A DNA stretch of 31,819 nt. Source: a bacterium Ga0077546. GTDB lineage: Bacteria > Cyanobacteriota > Vampirovibrionia > Obscuribacterales > Obscuribacteraceae. Shown piece after piece: positions 6,349 through 14,825 of the stretch. The position numbers were made by a program, and so were the translations under genes. Positions within the stretch are counted from its first letter, which is position 1. Each line of letters starts with the position of its first letter. The DNA is taken from positions 1 through 31,819 of the forward strand of contig LNEX01000274.1 of the NCBI GenBank assembly GCA_001464165.1. The letters are read 5' to 3'. The notes beneath the pieces are model-generated. The model worked only from the letters and a program-made list of their open reading frames with translations, searched no databases and had not been told where the DNA came from.

Positions 6349-9201
6349 TTAGCCGGTGTTCTGCAAGCCTTCAGCTACGCCATTGACTGTCATCAAGACT
6401 GTTTCTAGCAGCTTGTCTTCTCTGACAGTGGCCTTTGACTCGGCTTCTTTGCTTATGCGTTCACGCAATTGAGCAATTAGGCGTACTTGCAGATAACTTA
6501 GAGGATCAACATACGGATTGCGAATAGCAATTGAATGTTTGAGGTAAGGGACTTCTTCCAGTAAGACCTGGTGCTGCGATACTGCCAAGACGAATTTCTT
6601 GGTGCATTCATATTCAGCCAAGATGCGCTTGAAGAATTTTTCTTGCAAGGCTTTGTCCACTAGAGTTTCAGAGTAATAGGCGGCAATATCCATGTCGGCG
6701 ACGGCTAGGGCATTTTCGAGTTTGTTGATCAAGCCTCGGAAAAATGGCCATTTACTGTACATTTCTTGGGTCATTGCCAGGATATCTCGGTCAGCTTCTG
6801 GGCTTCCCCCTGAGCAAGCCTGGAAGGCACTGCCAAAGCCATACCAAGCTGGCAGCATGTAGCGGCTTTGGGTCCAGGCAAATACCCAGGGAATTGCTCT
6901 CAAGTCGTCAATTGAGCCAGAGCCTGCGTTGCGCCTAGTGGGACGCGACCCCATTTGTAGTTTCGATAGCTCACCAATGGGCGTCGATTGGCTGAAGAAC
7001 TCGACGAATTGAGGGTCTTCGTAAACAAGTGAACGATAAGCTTTGAATGACGATGTTGACAGCTGTTCCATAAAATTGAACCACTGAGGTGGTTCAATTT
7101 CTGTTTCTGTGTTGGGCTGAGTCGCTGTAGCCTGCAGAACAGCGGCAGCTAACTGGTCGAAGTTGCGCACGGCAATATCGTGCAAGGCGTATTTTGATGA
7201 GATTACTTCGCCTTGTTCGGTCAGTTTAATTCGGCCTGCTACCGTTCCTGGTGGTTGGGCGAGGATGGCTTGGTGAGTAGGTCCGCCGCCTCTACCAATG
7301 GTGCCCCCCCGGCCGTGGAAAAGTCGCAGTTGAATATCATTGGCTTGGGCTATGGCTACCAGCTCTTTCTGAACTTTATATAGCTCCCAATTGGCTGTGA
7401 CTATGCCACCATTTTTGCCACTGTCTGAGTAGCCAATCATAATTTCTTGCAGATTGCCACGTTCTGCTAGATATTCTTTGTAGATTGGATTGCCTAAAAG
7501 CTCTTGAAACATTTGTGGTGCCCGACGCAAATCTTCTATTGTTTCAAATAGCGGGACGATGCTAATTTTTCTATGGGGATGATGTTCTGATGCCCAAATG
7601 CTTGCTTCTTTGGCAAGCAACAAAATTGATAGCAAGTCAGATGAATGCTCTGTCATGCTCACTATATAGGTATCTAGAGCGCAGGCTCCATATAGATCTT
7701 GGCCTTGAGCCAAGGTGCGAAATACTTCGATGGTTTCGTTGGTGGCCTGAGAGAAATGCAGGTCGCCGGGAATTAATGGTCTTTTATTGGCGAGTTCGCT
7801 GGTGAGCCAAGCCATTTTTTCTGCTTCGTTAAGGCCGTTATAACCAGCTTCTAGAAGTGCTTGCGTTTTTGTTATTTCATCCAGTGCCTCGCGGTGGCGG
7901 CTACTGTGCTGCCTGATGTCGAGTTTGGCTAGGTGAAATCCGAAAATGTCGACAGTGGCAATGAGTCTATTGAGATTGTGTAAGCTGTCGCGACAGCCAG
8001 CTTTAACCAGGCTATCCTTGATTACTCTCAGCTCACTCTTGAACTGGTCGGCGCTTGAATAATACTCGGCGCTCGTGCCTTCAGCTTTATGATCACGGGT
8101 GTTACGAAGTTTGGCCTGTATATAGAGTAGCTTGAGGCGATAAGGTTCTAAGGCATAGCGGTGAGCGTATTTTTGTGTCACTGCTGGCAGTGCTTTTGCG
8201 TCTTGTTCTAACGAGCTGCTAAATGCCTCTGTTTGATCAATCCAGTTGGCTGATTGGCTAAGCTCGTTGAAAAGTCTTTCTAGATCTTTGAGGTAGCGAT
8301 TGAGTATGACACTGCGCTGATAATCGAGAGTTTGCAGGGTGACGTCTTTGGTGACAAAGGGGTTGCCGTCACGGTCTCCGCCTATCCATGAGCCAAAGGT
8401 GATGAAGTTGCGATTATTATTTATTGGGCTTGTCTTTGAATCTGTATCGAGATTTGCCTCTAATTTCTTGCATTCTTCTTCAAGAGCTTGGTGCACATCG
8501 ATTACTGCGTTGATGACAACATGATCAAAGTGATAAATGCCATAGCGCACTTCGTCATTGACCGATGGTTTGAAATAAATTACATGGTCTGTGAGCCAGA
8601 GTGACTCCACTACCGATCTAAGCCCAGCTTCGATGGCGCTAGTTTCGTGCTTTGAAAGTGGTGGGTGGTCGCGCTTATATAGCAGTTGTGCCAGCTCCAA
8701 TTGTTTGAGCATAACGGTGCGTCTTGTCAGTTCTGTGGGGTGAGCCGTGAAGACAATCTCAATATCAAGATTATTCAAGACATTTAAGAGTTGCTGGGGC
8801 TCTAAATTGCTGCCACCAAAAAATTCTGACAGTGAGTCTTTCTCGTATTTACGTTCACCACTGCTGTCGTGTTGGGCCCGGCGGCGTAGTCTGTGATTTT
8901 GCTCAGCAATATTGATTATGTCGAAGTAAGTGAGAAAGGCTTTGATCACTTTAATTGCAGTGTCGAGGTCAAGGCTATTGAGCAGGTCATGCAATTTTTG
9001 ATGATTGGGCAGATTTAGGTCAGCATCAATGCTTTTATTGCGGTGCATCTCTTTGAAGAGGCTGCGAAATTTCTCGACATAACCAAATACTTCTTCGCCT
9101 TCAAAGCGCTTAATTGTGTCACCCAGAATGAAGCCTAGCATACGCACATCGTCTCGCAATGGTTTGATGCGTTCTAGCAATTGGTCGCGCTTCTCAGTCA
9201 T
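6349..9201 (-). CDS. ppc: Phosphoenolpyruvate carboxylase
   Basis: 950 residues, somewhat longer than the roughly 880-residue E. coli enzyme. It carboxylates PEP with bicarbonate to oxaloacetate in the cytoplasm, refilling the TCA cycle. Signature motifs: VFTAHPTELTRRTV with catalytic His154, GSWIGGDRDGNPF (270-282), the active-site lysine motif GYSDSGKNGG (590-599), the mobile loop FHGRGGTIGRGGGP (628-641), and the invariant C-terminus ending QNTG. It begins 9 nt after the proA stop, so it is probably co-transcribed with proB and proA. That grouping makes sense because oxaloacetate feeds 2-oxoglutarate, glutamate and proline. The local ribosome binding site is weak, consistent with translational coupling. 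No truncation is seen. Confidence 0.97.
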   Translation of the reverse strand: MTEKRDQLLERIKPLRDDVRMLGFILGDTIKRFEGEEVFGYVEKFRSLFKEMHRNKSIDADLNLPNHQKLHDLLNSLDLDTAIKVIKAFLTYFDIINIAEQNHRLRRRAQHDSSGERKYEKDSLSEFFGGSNLEPQQLLNVLNNLDIEIVFTAHPTELTRRTVMLKQLELAQLLYKRDHPPLSKHETSAIEAGLRSVVESLWLTDHVIYFKPSVNDEVRYGIYHFDHVVINAVIDVHQALEEECKKLEANLDTDSKTSPINNNRNFITFGSWIGGDRDGNPFVTKDVTLQTLDYQRSVILNRYLKDLERLFNELSQSANWIDQTEAFSSSLEQDAKALPAVTQKYAHRYALEPYRLKLLYIQAKLRNTRDHKAEGTSAEYYSSADQFKSELRVIKDSLVKAGCRDSLHNLNRLIATVDIFGFHLAKLDIRQHSSRHREALDEITKTQALLEAGYNGLNEAEKMAWLTSELANKRPLIPGDLHFSQATNETIEVFRTLAQGQDLYGACALDTYIVSMTEHSSDLLSILLLAKEASIWASEHHPHRKISIVPLFETIEDLRRAPQMFQELLGNPIYKEYLAERGNLQEIMIGYSDSGKNGGIVTANWELYKVQKELVAIAQANDIQLRLFHGRGGTIGRGGGPTHQAILAQPPGTVAGRIKLTEQGEVISSKYALHDIAVRNFDQLAAAVLQATATQPNTETEIEPPQWFNFMEQLSTSSFKAYRSLVYEDPQFVEFFSQSTPIGELSKLQMGSRPTRRNAGSGSIDDLRAIPWVFAWTQSRYMLPAWYGFGSAFQACSGGSPEADRDILAMTQEMYSKWPFFRGLINKLENALAVADMDIAAYYSETLVDKALQEKFFKRILAEYECTKKFVLAVSQHQVLLEEVPYLKHSIAIRNPYVDPLSYLQVRLIAQLRERISKEAESKATVREDKLLETVLMTVNGVAEGLQNTG

Positions 9202-9210
9202 CTATTTTTC

Positions 9211-10563
9211 TCAATGTTTCTTGGGTTGAATGTCTTTGTGGCTGAAAGGTTTTGCCTCGGCACCATGATAGTCGCTGGCTCGATGGCCAGCACCTTCTAG
9301 TTTATATTTGTAGGTGACCAGGCCCTCTAAGCCTACGGGGCCGCGAGGAGGAAGTTTGCTTGTGCTGATGCCCACTTCAGCGCCAAAGCCATAGCGAAAG
9401 CCATCGGCAAATCTGGTGGAGGCATTGTGATAGAGCCAAGTTAAGCTCTCTTGGCAAATTATGGCATCAGTGTGGCCGGAGCCATATTGATTGATATGAA
9501 CTATGGCCTCGTCTACTCCATCAACTATTTTGGCAGACAGGCAAAGACTGCCGTATTCGGTTGCCCAGTCAGCTTCTTCTGCTGCTGCGAGTTTAGGGCT
9601 GGTCTTCAGATTGGCGGAAATTGATTCAAATTCAGCAGTCTGGCACAATGCTAACAAGCCGTCATCAAGTCTAAGTTCTACACCAGCCTTAAGCAGAGCT
9701 GTCAAAATTGCTAGCTGCTTTTCGGTTGGGAGGGCTCTATCTAGCAGCAAAGTCTCCATGGAGTTGCAGGCTTCTGGGTAGTCACACTTAGCGTCTACTG
9801 CTACCACAATTGCTTGTTCGATATCGGCACTGTGGTCGACATAAACATGACAGATGCCTTCAGCATGGCCCAGTACTGGAATCTTAGTATTCGACTGAAT
9901 GTAAGATACCAGGCTGTTTGAGCCGCGGGGAATGATTAAGTCGACATACTGATCGGCTTTCAACAGCGCCGCCACATCTGAGCGTGACACTAGCAGGGCA
10001 GCGCTGCTCTCTGGTAAACCTTCGAGCTTGAGAGATTCTTGCAGGCAGTTGAACAAAACTCTGTTGGTCGCCTCAACTTCTTGTCCACCTTTGAGAATTA
10101 TGGCATTGCCGCTCTTAAGGGCAAGGGCCGCAATTTGTGGCAGTACGTCTGGCCGTGCTTCAAAAATTATGCCGATTACACCGATGGGACAGGTGACGCG
10201 ATAGAGATTGAGGTCTTGGTCTAATTCTTTGGCATAGTCGATTGCTCCAAGTGGATCTTTCATTGCCACAAGCGCTCTGCAACCGGCTATTACCGTATCT
10301 ATTTTGCCGGCATCTATTGCCATTCTTCCGCTTTTGAACTCAGCAGCGTCTTTGTTCAATGCGTCTCTCTTATTTGCTTCTAGTATTTCGGCTCTGTGCG
10401 AATCTAGAATTTTTGCAAACTGTAAAATGGTATCATTGCGCTTTTTTAGGCTCGTTGATGCCAGTGCCGGCGCCGCCAAAGCGGCCTGTCTAGCTATCTG
10501 CATGACGTTGCTATCTGCCTGTTCTAAGTTTGTAGCATCGCTTGGAAGTTCTGTGGCCGTCAT
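9211..10563 (-). CDS. proA: Gamma-glutamyl phosphate reductase
   Basis: 450 residues, slightly longer than the usual 415-430. It reduces gamma-glutamyl phosphate to glutamate semialdehyde with NADPH, the second step of proline synthesis. Family motifs: CPIGVIGIIFEARPDVLPQI (125-144), KSGNAIILKGGQEV, the catalytic cysteine in PEACNSMETLL (Cys266), GSGHTDAIICQ and the C-terminal GISTSKLPPRGPVGLEGL. It lies 26 bp downstream of proB in the same orientation. The Shine-Dalgarno is poor (GGA 11 nt upstream of ATG). The N-terminal 25 residues are a variable extension and the C-terminus carries a His/Lys-rich tail. Confidence 0.97.
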   Translation of the reverse strand: MTATELPSDATNLEQADSNVMQIARQAALAAPALASTSLKKRNDTILQFAKILDSHRAEILEANKRDALNKDAAEFKSGRMAIDAGKIDTVIAGCRALVAMKDPLGAIDYAKELDQDLNLYRVTCPIGVIGIIFEARPDVLPQIAALALKSGNAIILKGGQEVEATNRVLFNCLQESLKLEGLPESSAALLVSRSDVAALLKADQYVDLIIPRGSNSLVSYIQSNTKIPVLGHAEGICHVYVDHSADIEQAIVVAVDAKCDYPEACNSMETLLLDRALPTEKQLAILTALLKAGVELRLDDGLLALCQTAEFESISANLKTSPKLAAAEEADWATEYGSLCLSAKIVDGVDEAIVHINQYGSGHTDAIICQESLTWLYHNASTRFADGFRYGFGAEVGISTSKLPPRGPVGLEGLVTYKYKLEGAGHRASDYHGAEAKPFSHKDIQPKKH

Positions 10564-10589
10564 GTTTTTTTGTTTCCACTTATTAGCAG

Positions 10590-11822
10590 TTAGGTGTCTA
10601 GAAAAGCAATGTTGTCTCTGGTGATCAAGGCGTCATAGTTGCGACTTTCCTTTAATTCGTCTAGGGCTTCTGAATGTTGACCAGATACAAGACGGGCTTC
10701 ATCACTTGAATAATTGACTATGCCTCGAGCGAATTCATGACCATCTTCACCGGCCACACTAACGACGTCGCCGCGCTCAAAAGTTCCCTTAACTTCCATT
10801 ACACCGGCCGGAAGTAAACTGGCTTTACCTTTTTTTAAGGCATCTTTGGCACCAGCGTTTACTACTAGGGATGCTTTAACTGTGGTGGCGAAGGCTATCC
10901 ATTTCTGTTTGCCGCTCAAGCCACCATGGGGCAGAAAGAGCGTGCCGAGATCTTCTCCTTTGAAAATTCGGCCTATGGCATTTTCGGTTTTGCCACCAGC
11001 AATTATTGTGGCGCAGCCGCTTTGAGAAGCAATGCGAGCGGCCGCTAGTTTTGTCTTTATGCCACCACGCCCAGGTTTGTCACTAACTACTTTTGAATCG
11101 GCCAATTGTTCTATTTCTGGGGTGAAGACATCAACCACTGATATTAGCTTTGCTTCTGGGCCTGAGCGCGGATCGGCAGTGTAAAGTCCTTCCACATCGG
11201 TCAGAATTAGCAACAAGTCGGCATCAATTTTGCTTGCCACTAGAGCTGAGAGCTTGTCGTTGTCACCAAAATTGACTTTTATATCGACTTCTTTGTGGTC
11301 ACCTTTGAGCAACTCAAGTTCGGCGGTCGAGACTGTGTCATTTTCGTTGATGACTGGCAGCACATGAAGTTCTAAGAGCTGAGCAATGGTGCTACGTAAA
11401 TTGAGATAGCGTCTGCGGTTGGAAAAATCTTCTTCTGTCAGTAAGACCTGGGCGGCAATGACGTCCATCTTTTCGAAGGCGTCCGAGTAAAGTGCCATCA
11501 GGCGCCCTTGACCCACGGCGGCGCAGGCTTGCTTGAGGGGTAATAGCTTGGGTTTCGAGGTTAGGCCCAGGGTGCGCGAGCCAAGGCCAATAGCGCCAGA
11601 GGTGACCAACAGCACCTCTTTTCCTGATTTTACTAAGCCGGCGATGCCCTCAACGAACGAATAGAAGCGACTGAGCGCGATGCCGCCTTCATCTTTCATC
11701 AAGACGGCTGTCCCGAGCTTGATTACGATTCGTTTGGCCCCCTTAATCAGGGCCTGGCGGTCTATTGCCTGGTCAGGTGCTTTATCAGGGTGGGCGATGG
11801 GCTGGCTGTGTTTTTCTGGCAT
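10590..11822 (-). CDS. proB: Glutamate 5-kinase with PUA domain
   Basis: About 410 residues. It phosphorylates glutamate at the gamma-carboxyl, the first and usually proline-inhibited step of proline synthesis. An amino-acid kinase domain shows RIVIKLGTAVL, LLVTSGAIGLGSRTLGL, LPVINENDTVS, FGDNDKLSALVA, LLILTDVEGLYTADPR and GRGGIKTKLAAARIA. A C-terminal PUA domain spans roughly the last 110 residues. I prefer the ATG at 11822, with a modest GAG about 8 nt upstream; an in-frame TTG at 11834 would add four residues but has no ribosome binding site. The first ~25 residues are a polar extension. It is the first gene of the proB-proA-ppc unit. Confidence 0.96.
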   Translation of the reverse strand: MPEKHSQPIAHPDKAPDQAIDRQALIKGAKRIVIKLGTAVLMKDEGGIALSRFYSFVEGIAGLVKSGKEVLLVTSGAIGLGSRTLGLTSKPKLLPLKQACAAVGQGRLMALYSDAFEKMDVIAAQVLLTEEDFSNRRRYLNLRSTIAQLLELHVLPVINENDTVSTAELELLKGDHKEVDIKVNFGDNDKLSALVASKIDADLLLILTDVEGLYTADPRSGPEAKLISVVDVFTPEIEQLADSKVVSDKPGRGGIKTKLAAARIASQSGCATIIAGGKTENAIGRIFKGEDLGTLFLPHGGLSGKQKWIAFATTVKASLVVNAGAKDALKKGKASLLPAGVMEVKGTFERGDVVSVAGEDGHEFARGIVNYSSDEARLVSGQHSEALDELKESRNYDALITRDNIAFLDT

Positions 11823-12176
11823 TTTTGCGCTCAATATCTATTATTGGGAAAGAGTACCCTAAATGGGCAAAAGTTTGAAGAATTACGCCGTGTAAACCCT
11901 CTTGTACACGAACTTGTTAAGTAGTTAAGAGGTTGAAAGCGGCTTGGCAGGCTAGACTGCTGGCAATTTTTTGAAATCTTTAGATTGAGATTAGCTCGTA
12001 TACATAGACGGATGGGCTTCTACCTAATACTATTTCCTTCTGACAAGCGGCTTGCCAAGTGCTAGGATCTGTAGTACAGGTGAAGTTGCAATCCTCGCTT
12101 TATTTTAGTAACTCGCTTACCTTTCAATCTTTATTCTTTCTCTGTTCTTACTCTTTATCGCTCTTTTGGGAATCCA
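11823..12176. other. Divergent proB / ABC-F intergenic region with repeats and a pyrimidine-rich leader
   Basis: 354 bp without a gene. It holds an inverted repeat CGTGTA/TACACG at 11889-11910 and two related direct copies about 108 bp apart sharing AAGCGGCTTG (from 11937 and from 12045), each followed within 6-9 nt by GCTAG. Positions about 12095-12166 are almost purine-free, an unstructured pyrimidine-rich leader for the ABC-F gene. A weak candidate proB promoter (TTCAAA, 17 bp, TACTCT) lies about 11846-11874 on the minus strand. No RNA gene is recognised. Confidence 0.4.
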
Positions 12177-13898
12177 ATGCTAAGACTCGAAAATATCAGC
12201 AAAATTTATCCTCAAGGCGAGGTACTGAGAGACGTTACCTGGGAGCTTAAACAAGGCGACCGTATCGGTCTTGTCGGCCCAAACGGCGGCGGCAAATCGA
12301 CTCAGTTCAAAATTATTACTGGTGAGATCGAACCGACCTCTGGACAAATCATTCGTCAGGCCGGTTTGCATGTGGGCTATCTCAACCAAGAGTTTGCAGT
12401 TACCCCGACTAACACTGTGCGCGAAGAGTTTTCTAGTTCGTTTGTTGAATTAAACACAATCCACCATGCACTGACTGCGGTGCACAACGCTCTTGAAACT
12501 GCCACTCCTGAAGAGCTCGATAAGCTCTTGAAAAAGATGGATAATTTGCAGCGTGAGTACGAAGCCAAAGGTGGTTACGCTCAAGAGTCGAAAGTTGAAA
12601 AGATGATGGCCGAGATGGGCTTTGCCCTTGGTGATGGCGATCGTTTTGTCAGTGAGTTCAGCGGTGGCTGGCAGATGCGCATGAACCTCGGTAAGGTGCT
12701 GCTGCAGAAGCCTGACGTGCTGCTACTCGACGAACCTACCAACCACATCGATATGCGCACCATCGAATGGCTCGAAGTCTTCTTGCGCGATTTAAGTACA
12801 CCGATGGCCATTATTTCGCACGACCGCCACTTCCTCGATCGTCTTTGCACCAGTATTGTTGAGATGGAGCGGGGCGAATCTTCTACCTATTTGGGCAATT
12901 ACTCCACTTACCTGCTGCAAAAAGAACAGAACCGCGACGCTCAATTGGCTGCCTATGAACGCCAGGTCAAAGAGATGGAAGTGCAACAGCGTTTCGTTGA
13001 TAGATTTAGAGCTAGTGCAACTCGCAGTACCCAGGCCAAGAGTAGAGAAAAACAACTCGACAAGATTGAACTGATTGAAAAGCCAGACGATGGCGAGCGC
13101 ACATTGGTGTTTCACTTCCCAGCCGCCGCCCGTAGTGGTCGTGAAGTTGTTACCATCCGCGACCTCACTCATGGTTACAACGACAATATTCTTTTCTTAG
13201 ATGCCAATTTACAGATTGAAAGAGGCGAGCGCATTGCTATTCTCGGGCCCAATGGTGCTGGCAAGTCGACATTGCTTCGGCTAATAACCGGTCGAGAAAA
13301 GCCAGACGGCGGCTCGGTCAAGCTCGGAGAACACAATGTTCGCCCGGCTTACTTTGAACAGAACCAAGCAGAAGCGCTCGATTTAGAGAAAACCATTTTA
13401 GCTACTATTCAAGATGAAGTGCCCCTCTGGAAGACTGAAGAAGTGCGCTCTTTGCTCGGGCGATTCTTATTTGGCGGAGATAGCGTATTTAAGAAAGTAG
13501 AGAGCCTCAGCGGTGGTGAAAAGGCCCGCCTGGCCTTGGCTAAGATGCTACTTGGCGCAAATAACTTCTTGATTCTCGATGAGCCAACCAACCACCTCGA
13601 TATTCCTGCCAAAGAGACTCTAGAAGACGCTCTCAAGAAATTTGACGGCACAGTAGTTGTAATTTCACACGACCGCTATTTCATCTCACAGATTGCTACC
13701 AAGATTGTTGAGATTAGAGACGGCCAGCTAGTGGTCTATCACGGCAATTACAACTATTACCTTGAGCTCAAAGAAGAAGAGCGTGTGCGTGAGCTAGAAG
13801 CCAAGAAAGCGGCGGAAAAAGCAGCGGAACAGGCGGCTAAACGCGCCAAAGAATTGGCCAAGCAAAAAATCAAAGAGGAAGCGAAGAAGGGCCGGTAA
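12177..13898 (+). CDS. ABC-F family ATPase (ribosome-associated translation factor type)
   Basis: 573 residues with two ABC ATPase domains and no membrane segments, the ABC-F layout. Domain 1: Walker A GPNGGGKST (34-42), signature FSGGW (161-165), Walker B into DEPTNHID (185-192). Domain 2: GPNGAGKST (357-365), LSGGE (444-448), DEPTNHLD (468-475). The charged helical linker at about 240-310 is the region that contacts tRNA in this family. The C-terminus is a highly basic Ala/Lys/Glu helix, a common ABC-F extension. Members act on the ribosome in translation or antibiotic protection; the subtype (Uup, EttA, YdiF or resistance-type) cannot be settled by eye. The ATG is preceded by GGGA 6 nt upstream and a pyrimidine-rich leader. 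Confidence 0.93.
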   Translation: MLRLENISKIYPQGEVLRDVTWELKQGDRIGLVGPNGGGKSTQFKIITGEIEPTSGQIIRQAGLHVGYLNQEFAVTPTNTVREEFSSSFVELNTIHHALTAVHNALETATPEELDKLLKKMDNLQREYEAKGGYAQESKVEKMMAEMGFALGDGDRFVSEFSGGWQMRMNLGKVLLQKPDVLLLDEPTNHIDMRTIEWLEVFLRDLSTPMAIISHDRHFLDRLCTSIVEMERGESSTYLGNYSTYLLQKEQNRDAQLAAYERQVKEMEVQQRFVDRFRASATRSTQAKSREKQLDKIELIEKPDDGERTLVFHFPAAARSGREVVTIRDLTHGYNDNILFLDANLQIERGERIAILGPNGAGKSTLLRLITGREKPDGGSVKLGEHNVRPAYFEQNQAEALDLEKTILATIQDEVPLWKTEEVRSLLGRFLFGGDSVFKKVESLSGGEKARLALAKMLLGANNFLILDEPTNHLDIPAKETLEDALKKFDGTVVVISHDRYFISQIATKIVEIRDGQLVVYHGNYNYYLELKEEERVRELEAKKAAEKAAEQAAKRAKELAKQKIKEEAKKGR

Positions 13899-13997
13899 GC
13901 TTTCTCCGCCTTCCCTAAGGAATAATGAATATCCCGCGGTTGTCATCAGGTTGCTGCTAGCTTGGTAGAGGTATATCGTTATTGATATGGGCCTTTT

Positions 13998-14003
13998 AGG
14001 TGA
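13998..14003 (+). promoter_or_regulatory. Ribosome binding site deciding the start of the Bax-inhibitor-like gene
   Basis: AGGTGA lies 5 nt before the ATG at 14009. A GTG at 14000 in the same frame overlaps this site and would leave no ribosome binding site of its own, so the ATG is preferred. Confidence 0.7.
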
Positions 14004-14008
14004 AAGCA

Positions 14009-14737
14009 ATGGACAAAAAACCGTATTCGGAATCATTTAAAAACAACACTGAGACCACGCAGGCGGCCAAGCGCGGCGGGCTCGGATTTTCCGAGTTCGA
14101 TGCCCAGGCTCTTACTCAGGGCACATTAGTGAGCAAGGTGGCACTGCTCACAAGTGTCTCGTTCATGTTTCTTGCCGCTGGTTCGTTCTTCGGCATCAAG
14201 ATTGAGCCGAACATGTTTCTCTGGATAGCCTCGTTGGTTATAACCTTTGGCGGTTTGTTCTTTTTGCCTAGGGTCAATTCACCGGTTTCGGCAATGGTCG
14301 GATTGGCCATTTGGAATTCGGTTTTTGGAGTAATCGTCGGCTTTGGCTTACAAGGCTATATTGAGACCATCGGCGCTAACACAGTGGCCGTCTGCCTTGC
14401 CGGCACTGCAGGCGCTATGGCTGTGGTTGGCTCAATCGGGGCGTTCTCTGGCGTTGACTTCAGGCCCATGCAGCGCTTTCTCATGTTTGCCCTGTTTGGT
14501 TTGATTCTTGTAGGTCTTAGCCAGTTCTTCATTCATTTCTCTGCTGGTGTCAATATTGTTTATGCTGTGGGCGGTCTGGTGGTCTTTACCGGTTTCTTCT
14601 TGGTCGACTTTTGCCGCTTGGCCAAGTCAACTGACAACAGCTGGCCTGAAGCAACCAACATTTCTCTCAACATAGTTCTTGATTACGTCAACTTCGCCTT
14701 CTACCTAATGCGCCTCGTCAGAGAGCTTAAGAAATAG
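14009..14737 (+). CDS. Bax inhibitor-1 / YccA-like multipass membrane protein
   Basis: 242 residues from the ATG. A polar N-terminus of about 40 residues is followed by about seven hydrophobic segments (starting VALLTSVSFMFLAAGSFF, ending FTGFFLVDFCRLA). A C-terminal helix, SLNIVLDYVNFAFYLMRLV, matches the conserved end of the Bax inhibitor-1 family. Members are inner-membrane proteins; some conduct calcium, and bacterial YccA modulates FtsH. The role here is unknown. It stands alone between the ABC-F gene and a strong terminator. Length fits the family (about 220-240). Confidence 0.82.
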   Translation: MDKKPYSESFKNNTETTQAAKRGGLGFSEFDAQALTQGTLVSKVALLTSVSFMFLAAGSFFGIKIEPNMFLWIASLVITFGGLFFLPRVNSPVSAMVGLAIWNSVFGVIVGFGLQGYIETIGANTVAVCLAGTAGAMAVVGSIGAFSGVDFRPMQRFLMFALFGLILVGLSQFFIHFSAGVNIVYAVGGLVVFTGFFLVDFCRLAKSTDNSWPEATNISLNIVLDYVNFAFYLMRLVRELKK

Positions 14738-14766
14738 GTTGGCGAATAAGTCAGTATAATCTTGGG

Positions 14767-14797
14767 GAGGCTAGCCATAGGTTGGCCTCTTTTCTTT
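14767..14797 (+). terminator. Rho-independent terminator after the Bax-inhibitor-like gene
   Basis: GAGGCTAGCC (14767-14776), loop ATA and GGTTGGCCTC (14780-14789) form a 10-bp stem with two G-T wobbles, followed directly by TTTTCTTT. It separates this gene from fhs. Confidence 0.8.
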
Positions 14798-14825
14798 ATC
14801 CTCATTTGTAATTGGAATTTTAAAA

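Noticed and set aside
12059..12250. Possible leader peptide ORF overlapping the ABC-F start
   Set aside because: Begins at GTG without a ribosome binding site, and its content follows from the pyrimidine-rich leader; not convincing as an attenuator peptide.
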